This document shows, one piece after another, positions 45,272 through 56,391 of a DNA stretch of 64,000 nt. The notes under the pieces are model-generated. The model was not told the origin of the DNA, searched no databases, and saw nothing but the letters and a program-made list of their open reading frames with translations. The position numbers and the translations under genes are program-made. Position 1 is the stretch's first letter, and every line of letters begins with the position of its first letter. This stretch comes from Zeugodacus cucurbitae (taxonomy: Eukaryota > Arthropoda > Insecta > Diptera > Tephritidae): the NCBI RefSeq assembly GCF_028554725.1, contig NC_071669.1, positions 4,479,501 to 4,543,500 on the forward strand, read 5' to 3'.

Positions 45272-48200
45272 GGATGGAGTCATATGTAGAAGTTCACGTA
45301 AGTGAGGAAAGTTTCTGACTGCCATTCAGTTGGGAGTGGCCAGGAACGATTCTTTTACATGTGGCTCAAGCAGCTCACAACTTCCGGTCTTAGACCAAGT
45401 ATCCTCTGGGTAGCCAACAGACATCCGTCTGGAAGCGAGCTAAAGTGAGAAGGCGAATCCCGCTTATGCGGTTGTGCGTAGGGCTTGGGACCCACCACAT
45501 AAAAACGAATAACCAGTGAATAAGAAACACAGGCCTCGGATGAGAAACCCCCCTTTTGATGACGACCACGGCAAACGTATAAAGGACTATGATTTAAGGG
45601 CATGCACCTGGAATGTCCGGACCCTTAATTGGGAAGGTGCCTCTGCCCAGCTGGTTGATGTCCTCGTAAGAGTAAAGGCTGACATCACCGCAATCCAAGA
45701 AATGCGATGGACGGGACAAGGACGGAAGAAGGTGGGTCCTTGTGACATCTACTACAGCGGCCATATAAAGGAGCGCAAATTCGGTGTGGGATTCGTGGTG
45801 GGAGAGAGACTCCGTCGTCGAGTCCTGGCATTCACTCCGGTGGATGAACGTCTAGCCACAATCCGCATCAAAGCGAGGTTCTTCAACATATCGCTGATTT
45901 GCGCCCACGCCCCGACGGAAGAGAAGGACGATGTGACCAAAGATACCTTCTATGAGCGCCTAGAACGTACCTATGAGCGCTGCCCCCGCCACGATGTCAA
46001 AATCGTGCTTGGCGATTTCAACGCTAGGGTGGGTAAAGAAGGTGTCTTTGGCACAACAGTCGGAAAATTCAGCCTCCATGACGAAACATCACCAAACGGT
46101 CTGAGGCTGATCGACTTCGCCGGGGCCCGAAATATGGTCATCTGTAGCACTAGATTCCAGCATAAGAAAATCCATCAAGCTACTTGGCTGTCCCCGGATC
46201 GAATCACTCGCAACCAGATCGATCATGTTGTGATAGATGGACGACATGTCTCCAGTGTTTTTGATGTGCGTACGCTTCGTGGTCCCAACATCGACTCGGA
46301 CCACTATCTTGTAGCAGCTAAGATACGCACCCGCCTCTGTGTAGAAAAGCGCACACGTCAACAAACACAAGGAAGGTTCGACATCGAGAAGCTGCAATCA
46401 CAACCGACAGCCGAACGATTTTCTACTCGACTTGCACTCCTGCTCTCTGAGAGTACTCATCAGCATCTCGGTATAAGGGAGCTGTGGGACGGCATATCAA
46501 ACTCCTTACGTACAGCTGCAACCGAAACCATTGGCTTTCGGAAAAGCCAAAAAAACAGCTGGTATGATGAGGATTGTCGTCTCGCAGTGGAGAGAAAACA
46601 GACTGCCTACCTCGCAATGTTGCGATCGACCGCAACACGAGCGGGATGGGAAAGATACCGAGAGCTGAAGAGGGAAGCGAGACGCATTTGCAGAAAAAGA
46701 AAGAAAGAGGCAGAAATGCGTGAGTATGAAGAGCTTGACAAGCTGGCCGACAGGGGTAATGCTCGAAAATTTTACGAAAAGATCCGGCGACTAACTGAAG
46801 GTTTCAAGACCGGAGCACACTCCTGTAGGACCCCCAGCGGTGATCTAGTGGTTGATGACCAGAGTATACTGTGTTTGTGGAGGGAACACTTCTCCAGCCT
46901 GCTGAATGGCAGTGAAAGTACAACACCAGGAGATGGCGAACCCGATTCCCCAATCGACGATGATGGAACAGATGTTCCATTGCCCGACCGTGAAGAAATT
47001 AGAATAGCAATTACCCGCTTGAAGAACAACAAGGCGGCGGGGGCCGATGGATTGCCGGCCGAGCTATTCAAATACGGCGGCGAAGAGCTGATAAGGTGCA
47101 TGCATCAGCTTCTTTGCGAAATATGGTCGGAAGAAAGCATGCCCGACGATTGGAATCTCAGTGTACTCTGCCCAATCCACAAAAAGGGAGACCCCACAAT
47201 CTGCGCCAACTATCGTGGGATAAGCCTCCTTAACATCGCTTATAAGGTTCTATCGAGCGTACTGTGTGAAAGACTAAAGCCCACCGTCAACAAACTGATT
47301 GGACCTTATCAGTGTGGCTTTAGACCTGGAAAATCAACAACTGACCAGATATTCACCATGCGCCAAATCTTGGAGAAGACCCGTGAAAAAAGGATCGACA
47401 CACACCATCTATTTGTCGACTTTAAAGCTGCTTTCGACAGCACGAAAAGGAGCTGCCTTTATGCCGCGATGTCTGAATTTGGTATCCCCGCAAAACTAAT
47501 ACGGCTGTGTAAGTTGACGTTGAGCAACACCAAAAGCTTCGTCAGGATCGGGAAGGACCTCTCCGAGCCGTTCGATACCAAACGAGGTTTCAGACAAGGT
47601 GACTCGCTATCGTGCGACTTCTTTAACTTGATGCTGGAGAAAATTATAAGAGCTGCAGAGCTAAATAGAGATGGTACAATCTTCTACAAGAGTGTACAGC
47701 TCCTGGCGTTCGCCGATGATATTGATATCATCGGAAACAACACCCGCGCCGTTAGTTCTGCTTTTTCCCGCCTGGATAAGGAAGCGAAGCGAATGGGTCT
47801 GGTGGTGAACGAGGACAAGACGAAATATCTCCTGTCATCAAACAAACAGTCAGCGCATTCGCGTCTTGGCTCCCACGTCACTGTTGACAGTCATAACTTT
47901 GAAGTTGTAGATAATTTCGTATACCTAGGAACCAACATTAACACCGATAATAATGTCAGCCTTGAAATCCAACGCAGAATCACTCTTGCCAACAGGTGCT
48001 ACTATGGACTGAGTAGGCAATTGAAAAGTAAAGTCCTCTCTCGACGAACAAAAACTAAACTCTACAAGTCCCTCATCATTCCCGTCCTACTTTATGGTGC
48101 AGAAGCGTGGACGGTGTCAACATCCGATGAGACGGCACTAGGAGTTTTCGAGAGAAAGGTTTTGCGGAAGATTTACGGTCCCTTAAACATTGGCAACGGC

Positions 48201-48542
48201 GAATACCGCAGAAGATGGAATGATGAGCTGTATGTGTTGTTCGACGACATAGACATAGTCCAGCGAATAAAAAAACAGCGGCTACGCTGGCTGGGTCATG
48301 TTGTTCGAATGGATGAAAGTGCCCCAGCTCTGAAAGTTTTCGATGCAGTACCCGCTGGTGGAAGCCGAGAAAGAGGGAGACCTCCACTCCGGTGGAAGGA
48401 CCAGGTGGAGAAGGACCTGTCTTCACTTGGTATTACCAATTGGCGCCAAACCGCCAAAAGGAGAGATGCGTGGCGCACTGTTGTGGACTCGGCTATAACC
48501 GCGTAAGCGGTTTCTACGCCAGTTAAGAAGAAGAAGAAGAAT
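45272..48542 (+). mobile_element. Full-length RTE-like non-LTR retrotransposon, copy 2
   Basis: Aligns end to end with copy 1 (20750-24023), including about 240 bp of 5' UTR. Ends with a (GAA)n tail. attgaaa lies at 45265-45271 and again at 48543-48549, a plausible 7-bp target-site duplication, although short and AT-rich. Confidence 0.88.
45540..48506 (+). CDS. RTE-like endonuclease/reverse transcriptase, uninterrupted
   Basis: Same domain order as copy 1: endonuclease motifs WNVR, AIQEMRW, GDFNARVG and SDH, then the reverse transcriptase and the C-terminal RLRWLGHVVRMD. The codon aligned with copy 1's start is GTG (45516-45518), so the start is placed at the next ATG (45540), giving about 988 residues with the endonuclease intact. 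The reverse transcriptase catalytic box is FADD instead of YADD; F is tolerated in other active LINE enzymes such as mammalian L1. No stops or frameshifts. There are many scattered substitutions relative to copy 1 without frame loss, so purifying selection or youth is likely. Confidence 0.93.
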   Translation: MRNPPFDDDHGKRIKDYDLRACTWNVRTLNWEGASAQLVDVLVRVKADITAIQEMRWTGQGRKKVGPCDIYYSGHIKERKFGVGFVVGERLRRRVLAFTPVDERLATIRIKARFFNISLICAHAPTEEKDDVTKDTFYERLERTYERCPRHDVKIVLGDFNARVGKEGVFGTTVGKFSLHDETSPNGLRLIDFAGARNMVICSTRFQHKKIHQATWLSPDRITRNQIDHVVIDGRHVSSVFDVRTLRGPNIDSDHYLVAAKIRTRLCVEKRTRQQTQGRFDIEKLQSQPTAERFSTRLALLLSESTHQHLGIRELWDGISNSLRTAATETIGFRKSQKNSWYDEDCRLAVERKQTAYLAMLRSTATRAGWERYRELKREARRICRKRKKEAEMREYEELDKLADRGNARKFYEKIRRLTEGFKTGAHSCRTPSGDLVVDDQSILCLWREHFSSLLNGSESTTPGDGEPDSPIDDDGTDVPLPDREEIRIAITRLKNNKAAGADGLPAELFKYGGEELIRCMHQLLCEIWSEESMPDDWNLSVLCPIHKKGDPTICANYRGISLLNIAYKVLSSVLCERLKPTVNKLIGPYQCGFRPGKSTTDQIFTMRQILEKTREKRIDTHHLFVDFKAAFDSTKRSCLYAAMSEFGIPAKLIRLCKLTLSNTKSFVRIGKDLSEPFDTKRGFRQGDSLSCDFFNLMLEKIIRAAELNRDGTIFYKSVQLLAFADDIDIIGNNTRAVSSAFSRLDKEAKRMGLVVNEDKTKYLLSSNKQSAHSRLGSHVTVDSHNFEVVDNFVYLGTNINTDNNVSLEIQRRITLANRCYYGLSRQLKSKVLSRRTKTKLYKSLIIPVLLYGAEAWTVSTSDETALGVFERKVLRKIYGPLNIGNGEYRRRWNDELYVLFDDIDIVQRIKKQRLRWLGHVVRMDESAPALKVFDAVPAGGSRERGRPPLRWKDQVEKDLSSLGITNWRQTAKRRDAWRTVVDSAITA

Positions 48543-48549
48543 ATTGAAA

Positions 48550-49880
48550 AAAATTTGCATTATTTTTTGTTTTTTGATAATTATTTTAGGAAAATATTTA
48601 ATTATTAAAAAAAATAGTGATGACCATAGTTTAAGAATGTCTGCATCACATCAGTAGATTAGCAATAAATTTTACCACTTCTGCTTTTTCCTATCAGCAA
48701 ATAACTTGAAAATAAGGAGATCCATCAGTACTCTACTGTTGAAGCTGAAACATTTTTCTCAAAATTCTAATGCCTTCTTGTACATTTTACCCACATTTAT
48801 AAAAAAACAAAAATCTACCAGACCCCACCCACTAAAATGAAAAGTTACAATTTCTTTTCTATAATTTCTTACACTTTTCTAAGGATATAAAATTATCTGC
48901 TCACATTACTTAGCTGTATTTTCCTGAGTAGAAAAATTACGAAAAAAGGCAACCAAGAAAGAGAGCCACATTACCACACCCCATCCAATGCGCTTCTAAT
49001 ATGCATACACACACAAACTGCTGCGTACGCTTTAAAATTAAGTCCCTTTGTGCCGAAAGGAGCTGCGACTCCTTGCATTCCTGTGCAGCTTTTACAACAA
49101 CAACACATCAACACACCTAAGCGCTGTGCAAAAACAGCAACGTGTATGTATACGAGGCAAATCCGAAAAAGTGCCACTAAGCAGCCGAATGAGTACTTAA
49201 AGCAATCAATGAAACATAAAGCAGAAAAGCGCAAAAAAGAGAGGTGTGTAAAGTAAAGAAGGATAAAAAGGAATTTTTATGGGCACAGGTTGTTTGTGTG
49301 AATGTGTGTGTGAGTGGAGTAAATTGAGTTTTGCATTGTCATGAAATTTGGTGGTTGAGATATGTATTTATATTTATGACTTGTGATTTATTGAAAAAGT
49401 ATAAATCGAAGGCTTAGGAATAGGTAATGAGCTTATTTTTGTTCTAAATTTTATGTTGACTTTAACGAAATGTGCCAAGGATCTAAACTAATTGCTATTT
49501 TCATAAAAAAAAACTGAGAAAAGAGTACTACTTGAATAAATTGAATTACGAAAAATAATTCAAAACTGAAAAATAAAAAAAAATAAAAAAAAAAAAATTT
49601 CAAAAAAAATTAGAAAAAAAAAATAAAATATTAATAATAGTCGATACAAAAAATAAGTTGTGTATATCGTTTTTCTTTTCTCAAAAATATGTAACATTTA
49701 TTCTGCCTTGTACTTGGGTTTTCAAATTGTGAGTGAAAATTGACCAGCATACTACGAAGCCATATTTTTGTTCTTTTATCAAGTAAAAATTGGAACACAT
49801 ACAAATTGGTAATGCAGCATGTGTATAATTTTGAAATATAAAGAGGCAGCATTTTCATCAAGAAAAGAAAACGCTATTAA
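48550..49880. other. Non-coding stretch
   Basis: A-rich tract at 49570-49630; otherwise nothing recognised. Confidence 0.45.
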
Positions 49881-50607
49881 GGGGTTATATACAGTTAGGA
49901 TTTTCAAAAAAAAATTTTCGCGTTTTCTTAATATATATATATCTGAGTATACACACACAAAATTTCAAGTCGATCCGACGAATATTTTCGATGTTATAGA
50001 CACATTAGTGAAGGCGCGTCGACTACATACATGTAAAGTGCTTTCAAAACTTTAAACTCGTTTTTCTCGAAACGGTGTTTTCAAAGTCGGAGAGCAAGAT
50101 TTCTCCGAAACGGCTGAACCGATCGGTCTGAAATTTTTACACAAGCTTCTTAACTATATTTTTTTAGTAATTAATCGAAGGATTTCCCCATCCGATGAAT
50201 ATTTCTTATTTTTATAAACAATTAAAGACCCGAATTTTGATCGAAAATCGTACCTTTCGTTTTAAGTAGCCGCCATTTTGTCTAAATTTTTTTTTTTTTT
50301 TGCAAATTCCTTCGATCAATCACTAGATTATTCATTATGTTAATGAAATTTATTTGGTTTTTGCATTTTAAATGATCCAGTCCAGAGATATCGTGCTCAC
50401 CGCAAGTGCCCTTTTTATTGCGGACCCCTGCATAATTGGCAATATCAACGTTCTCAATTGTTATTTTTGGCAATAAAAATTATGTGAATATAGTTTAAGG
50501 TTGTCATAATATACCTGCCAAGTTTCAAATCAATAAATCAAATAGTTTGCTTAGAAAAAATTCTTGGAAAATGCCTTTTTTTTGAACTCCTAACTGTATA
50601 TAACCGC
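49881..50607. mobile_element. piggyBac-like MITE, TTAA-flanked (727 bp)
   Basis: The left end ggggttatatacagttagga and the inverted right end gcggttatatacagttagga differ at one position over 20 bp. TTAA lies on both sides (49877-49880, 50608-50611). The interior resembles the element at 31776 (gccgccattttgt; caccgcaagtgccctttt) although the ends differ, so it is a sister family. No coding capacity. Confidence 0.87.
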
Positions 50608-50639
50608 TTAAAAACTTCATTTTCACACTATTTTATTTT

Positions 50640-51390
50640 TATACGCTGAACAGGGTATATTATGTTTGTCACGAAGTTTGTAACACCCAGAAGGAAGCGT
50701 CGGAGACCCCATAAAGTATATAATAAATGATTATTATGTTGAACTGAGTCGATTTAGCCATGTGCGTCTGTCTGTCCGTTTGTATATATACGAACTAATC
50801 CTTCAGTTTTTAAGATATCGTTTTGAAATTTTGCAGTTGTTATTTTCTCTTCAAGAAGCTGCTCATTTGTCGGAACTGCCGATATCGGACCACTATATCA
50901 TATAGCTGCCATACAAACTGAACGATCGGAATCAAGGACTTGTATGGAAAACTTCCGCATTTTACTACATATCTTAACGAAATTTGGTGTGAGTTATTCC
51001 TCATAGAAATAATTTAATCTCCGCGAAAATTGTTCAGATCGGTTTACTATAGCATATAGCTGCCATACAAACAGAACGAGCGGAATCAATGGCTTGTATG
51101 AAAAATTTTCGCATTTGACATGGTATCTTCAAGAAATTTGACATGGATTACTGCTTAAGGTAATAATATAATCTCCGAAGAAATTGTTCAGATCGGTTAA
51201 CTATATAACCTTAATGTTTCTAGCAAATAACCCGGATAAAAGGAATTAGTAAAATGTTTTCTTTTTTTTTTACTACTACTTTTTCTTACGTCTTTAGATT
51301 TGCTTAAACACATAGTTACTAAAAGAAATGCACCTGTGAAGGGTATATTAGCTTCGGTAAAGCCGAAATTAACGTTTTTTCTTGTTTCAA
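50640..51390. mobile_element. DINE-1/Helentron-like non-autonomous repeat
   Basis: Begins around 'acagggtatattatgtttgt' and contains 'gtttgtaacacccagaagga' and two copies of a unit of about 165 bp with 'atagctgccatacaaac(t/a)gaac'. It ends with a hairpin (agcttcgg-taaag-ccgaaat) followed by 'taacgttttttcttgttt'. The arrangement matches my recollection of the dispersed DINE-1-type repeats of flies. Exact ends are not fixed. Confidence 0.6.
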
Positions 51391-54300
51391 TATCTATTAG
51401 TGAAATTAGGAAGCAGTAATTTTTTTGAAAATTTCTATTTTCAGTTTAGCTTATAAATCACAAATATTAAAAAAAAAAATTTCAAATTAAAAATAAAATT
51501 AAAAAAAAAATTTGTTTTTAAAATTAAAAAAAAAAAAAATTAATTAAAAAAAAATTGAAAAATAAATTTTATTGAAAAATTCTGTGTACTACACATTTTT
51601 CTAAAATTATTTATTTTTTTATTACTTTTTTCTATAATTATATGTATGTAAACTTAAGTTTTAATTACCCATTTAGTTGGAATTACACATTTAAGTGCTT
51701 AAACGCATACATTCTGCCCAACTGCATCCTTGCATACAACCAGAGGCACTAGAAGACGCATGCAAAACACACACATCAGCTTCATTGGCAACTCCTGCAC
51801 CAAAATACACAACACTCCGCATAACACTTTTACTACCGCCAAGCCAATAAAGCGTTTGGTACACATACATACAGCACAAGACCGCCGCCAGACGCTATAC
51901 ACATCACATTGTTATTGTGTTACCTATTTAATTTTATTTTAATTTTCGCACCGGCAAAACAATTTCAATTTTTGTTTTTTAACTATTTTTCAGCGAAAAA
52001 CGATGTGCCCGATTATTCATATGCATATTATATGTATGTAGCGATGTGCGTTTGTATTTGCATATAGTATATATGTATGTATGTATGCGCACTGTGTTGT
52101 GTTGTAGTTGTTGCCCGCTTGTTTAGTTGGCTGTGACTGTCTCGTTTAGTTGACTGTGGGTTTTAGTCTTTTTTCCGGTCCGCGCTGTTGTTTTGAATTT
52201 TCACGTTTACTGCCTTAACCCCACCGAACCGCGGGGTCGCAGTGTTGTTTTTGTAGGTTTTTTTTGTAGTGCTAAAGCACTGCGTCTCGTCCATCGCTAT
52301 GCCGTCGCAATGTGCTACAAATACATTTCGCATGTATGTATGTATAGATTTTAGACGTAAGTCACACCGCTTGCCTCGACCTAACGGGTACTATTTAACT
52401 AAACGCGTATTAATTTGAGACACAGAACGCACTGATTTTTTAGAAAAACAACAACAATAAAAAAAAAACTTTTTTTTAATAAAAATACCGTTGCGAAATT
52501 TTCACTCGTTTTTTTTGATTTTTTTTGTATTTTTCGTTTTTCACTTTTTTGTTTTCGAAAATGTTTCAGTTTGTTTCATTTCATTCGCGTATCAATTTTT
52601 AGCTTTTTTGGTTGCTGAAAATTTGATTTTTTCTGTTCTTTTTTTTTTTGGGTGGATTTTTCTTTTTGCAAAAAAAAAAAACGGTTCTGACTTTCGCTTA
52701 GATTGCAATTCGCAGCCGTCGGCTGAGACCACAAAGAGTAATAAATCCAAAAAAATCAACGAGCCGCCGAACGACCCACCGAAACTTTTGTATTGCTGCG
52801 AAATGCGGCGAAACGGCGCGCTGAATAGAGCGGCTGTTTGTGTTTGTGCTGAGCGCACAAAAAACGACCAAGCGACCAAGCGATGACGACGTCGTTGGAT
52901 GGAGACTACGACGAATATAATTCGACCAACAAACGAATGAATGTTCAATACAATAACAGATGGAATACAAATATAAAAAAACACACGCTCACATACAACA
53001 ACAATACGAATAACAACAACAACACCAACAGCTGGGCGCAAATACACTCACGAGCAAGCAGCAGCGATTGATACAAATCTCTAAAAAGTACTAGAGACAA
53101 ACAGACATACAACTACGAGTGTAGCAACAACAAAAACAACAATCACAGACAACCGTACTTGCATACAACAACTCAGCGCTCGTTTTTGCGAAACATTTTT
53201 TGTTATTTTGTTTGTTGCAAAAAGTGATAAAACAAAAACAACAACAATAAAATAAATTCGCCACACTTGTCATTGTGTGATAGATAAAGCACACGAACAC
53301 ACAGAAACAGATACGAAAGAGTCACACAGATACCCACGCACACACTCTCATTAGCAGCGCGCTCCCCTTTCTTTATTGGTGTTAGTGCCTGAGCATTGCG
53401 CTCACCCATACTACAACCGCACCGGCTAAAAATTATCTAATTCTATACACTAACATCGTGTGTAGCGCGCTCCACACGACGGTAGTGTGAGTGCGCTCTC
53501 GCTTCTACAATAATTGGTAGCGCGCTCTAACTCAAAACACTCGCGCGCTCACTAACCCAACACAATCGCGTTCTCTCTAACTCAAAACACTCGCGCGCTC
53601 TCTCTAAATCAAAATTACTCACGCTCATCATTGATTTATTTTCCCCAAGTTAATAAACACCTACTAAATAAAGCGCTCTAATACACTCATACTATCACTA
53701 AATAGCCTACTCTCTAAGCGCTCATGCCGCTCTGCTGCTCTCGAAGCTAAACATTCTCACCTGCATTGTCTGTCACATCGTGCGCGCAGTGAAGTCACGA
53801 CAGCGCTTAATTCCTATGCATGGCTTTGTGTTTCAAGCACTTACTTCGCCAAAGGGGGTAGTGTGTAAGTGAACCGCTCATGGCTTATTGTCCGGGAATT
53901 CGCAAGTAAATTCTCTTTCACATAACCAAAATTCTGTTTGTGAAGTATTCGCTTAACTACCGACAGTCAATCGAACATACGTACAGATGCTTTATAGCTT
54001 CATCAATTCTGCCAAACAAAGTTAAACACAATCAAAAATCGGCAACAAAAAAAGAAGAATCGGCAAAACAGACCTTTAAAGACAAACTTCGGCACATCTG
54101 CCCAAAAACTATATATGTATATGAGCATGTATATGCCTGTGTGTGGAACTTTAAAGTTATACGAGTCTACTTTTTTGCGATTTTGCGGAATTCATGTTTG
54201 CCAGTGCCGCTTGTGTGCTTTTATGCTGTTGAACTGCGGTCACATCGTGCTTTTTCGTTTTTGATTGATTGTTTTTTCATTCTCTTTTGCTTTTCATTTT

Positions 54301-54559
54301 TTACTTTGCTTGGTTGTTCGCTATTTGCTGCTGTGTTCTGAGTTTTATTTGCTTAACAAGCCATACTTTAGTTGATGAAGTACCTTTTTGTGTGCGAAGA
54401 GTGTGCGATTCCTTTGAATGTAAGTTCAATTGAGGTTTTTGCAACAAATAAATGAACACGCACAAACAAATACAACAAGATATATATATAAAGTAATACA
54501 ACAACATTTGAATGAAATTTAATTTTCAAATAAAAATAAATGTATTTTATCGGTTCTTA
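51391..54559. other. Non-coding stretch with a GC-richer, GCGC-repeat segment
   Basis: 51470-51560 is A/T-rich low complexity. 52690-53070 is the least AT-rich part, with no assignable exon. 53460-53640 carries several copies of cgcgcgctc, two of them within 'aactcaaaacactcgcgcgc' (about 51 bp apart). No gene supported; a distal promoter is possible but unproven. Confidence 0.4.
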
Positions 54560-55074
54560 TTATAATAAAACATTCGTGCTTCAAGCTCATCAATTATCAA
54601 CTTTCGATAGCACTTTGGTGCTCTGGCATCAGCTCTTTCAAAGAATTTTATATTTTCGTGTGTAGAACTCATTAAATTTTAGTTTACAAGTAAACAATGC
54701 ATGTGGATTTCTAATTGTCTTTTTTTAATTTGTTTGAGCCGATACTCTTTTAATAGGTAGAGGTCCGGTGATTTCAAGCTTGGACGAACATATGTATGTA
54801 TATAATCTTCCAGACTAGATACATCTCAGTATTTAGCACAATTATTTTGGGGAAAGGAATTATTCTTTTCATGCTTCCTTTTCATAGAAATAAATGTTGG
54901 ATCATATAGAGACTCTGGATCGCAATTCCGCTGTTACTAATCGCAATTAGAAGGTATATTCATACGAAACTATCGAGCAAAACTGTCATTCAAGAAGATC
55001 TTATATATATTATAAAGAGAGTTAAGAGATCTATTCTTCTTCTTTTCTTATTGCGCTCCCAAGAAACAAAACTA
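54560..55074. other. Non-coding stretch
   Basis: Minus-strand shreds (SPDLYLLKEY...) faintly recall a Tc1-type transposase C-terminus, but too weakly to call. Confidence 0.3.
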
Positions 55075-55395
55075 GTGGCACTTTACACTGGCCACTGCAG
55101 TCTAAGGCGTCAGCTGAACAAACTCGGGATCTACGCTCTGCGGACCTGTGCAGATTCGGTGACCTTTGGAAGCGGAAACACCTGAACACCTACTCCTGGA
55201 ATGTCACGCGATTGCGGGATTAAGGAGGCAGGCAAAGGGGTCTCTATATCCACAAAGGGAAAGTATCGCGACCACCAGCCCTGCAGCGTTACTCTGTTTT
55301 CTTGGAGCTACATAACTGGACGGTATTCTTTGATGAATAGGAGAAGGCACAATAGACCGTAGGGTGCAGTGCGTTCCTTTAACAAAATCTAATGT
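55075..55395 (+). mobile_element. Decayed non-LTR retrotransposon C-terminal fragment
   Basis: Plus-strand frames contain LVALYTGHCSLRRQLNKLGI, then a shifted ETPEHLLLECHAIAGLRRQA. This is the conserved GHC...HLL.C block at the C-terminus of jockey/R1-type polyproteins. Frames are broken; it is a relic. Confidence 0.65.
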
Positions 55396-55744
55396 ATTCT
55401 AAGAGATCTCTTCATACTATAGCTTTGAATAAGATAAAATGGTTAAAGAAAAGGTCATTAGTGATCAAAAGGTCATTAATAAAGTTACTGAAAATGTTTG
55501 TTGGCTTTTATCATGAATTCTAAATGCAAAGAAACAACGGATAGAGTTTCAAGCGAAAGCGAACAATATTCGGTGACACTGTAAAGTAAGTACCTAAAAG
55601 ATCGCGAAAAAAGTCTGAGAATCCCCTCATATCATTTTGGTGCTTATGGAAGGAGCTAGGGTCTTAAAACAACTTATCAGCATAGGTTTAGCCACAAAAT
55701 TACTTTAGGAATTCCTGGAACCAGACAAATATGAATGATAGGTA

Positions 55745-56150
55745 TGAAGAAGGAAATATTCGAAATAAAGACACTAAGAAAAGTCTTTGGAGCAGTTAAT
55801 GAAAATGATGGCAATGGCAAGTGTCGTATAAGATGGAACAATGAGCTAGATCAAATAACTAGATCCCAGCCCAGCAACTAAATAAGATGGCACGGCCATA
55901 TAATGTAGAATGGTTAACAAGAGAAAGCAAAAGTAAATTATAGAGGCCACTGTATTCACTACTAAAGCAAAGGGGAATACCATGACCGAGATGGTTTGAT
56001 GAACTCGAGGAAGACATGAAAAACTTGACATAAAAAATTGGAAAGAAACCGCAATGGACCGAGTGGTTTGGAGGTCAGATGTGCAGCAGGTCGAAGCCTA
56101 CAAGGAACTGTAACGCCAAAAGACGACGATGATGATAATGATGAAGAAGT
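55745..56150 (+). mobile_element. Old, broken RTE-like C-terminal fragment
   Basis: Reads in several frames as parts of the RTE C-terminus: GNGKCRIRWNNELDQ, IRWHGHIM, GIPWPRWFDELEEDM and IKNWKETAMDRVVWRSDVQQ, ending in a (GAT)n-like tail. Much more diverged than the other copies, so an older insertion or a different family. Confidence 0.7.
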
Positions 56151-56235
56151 TTGAAGTTAAAGATATAAAGCAATATCAAAGTATTATCAATTTTTCGACG
56201 ATTGAGTAGAAATATCTTTGGGTCGTAACCAGCAA

Positions 56236-56391
56236 CAGTTGAAATTCCATAACTCGAACTTCTATAACTGGAATTCTTGAATTGACAATAGAAGTGAAAT
56301 TCCATACAAGTTACCTTCTATAACTCGAAGTCACTCTAACAAGACGTTTTTTTTGTGGATTATGGTGATTCGAGTTACGGAAGTTCAACTG
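56236..56391. mobile_element. pogo-like MITE, inverted and eroded (156 bp)
   Basis: Ends cagttgaaatt...aagttcaactg; inside, aattcttgaattgacaat and ggtgattcgagttacgg match the other copies in reverse orientation. TA flanks are not preserved. Confidence 0.7.

Noticed and set aside
54560..54990. Minus-strand shreds recalling a Tc1-type transposase C-terminus (SPDL, KCYRKLI)
   Set aside because: Too short and frame-broken, with no terminal repeats found; chance cannot be excluded.
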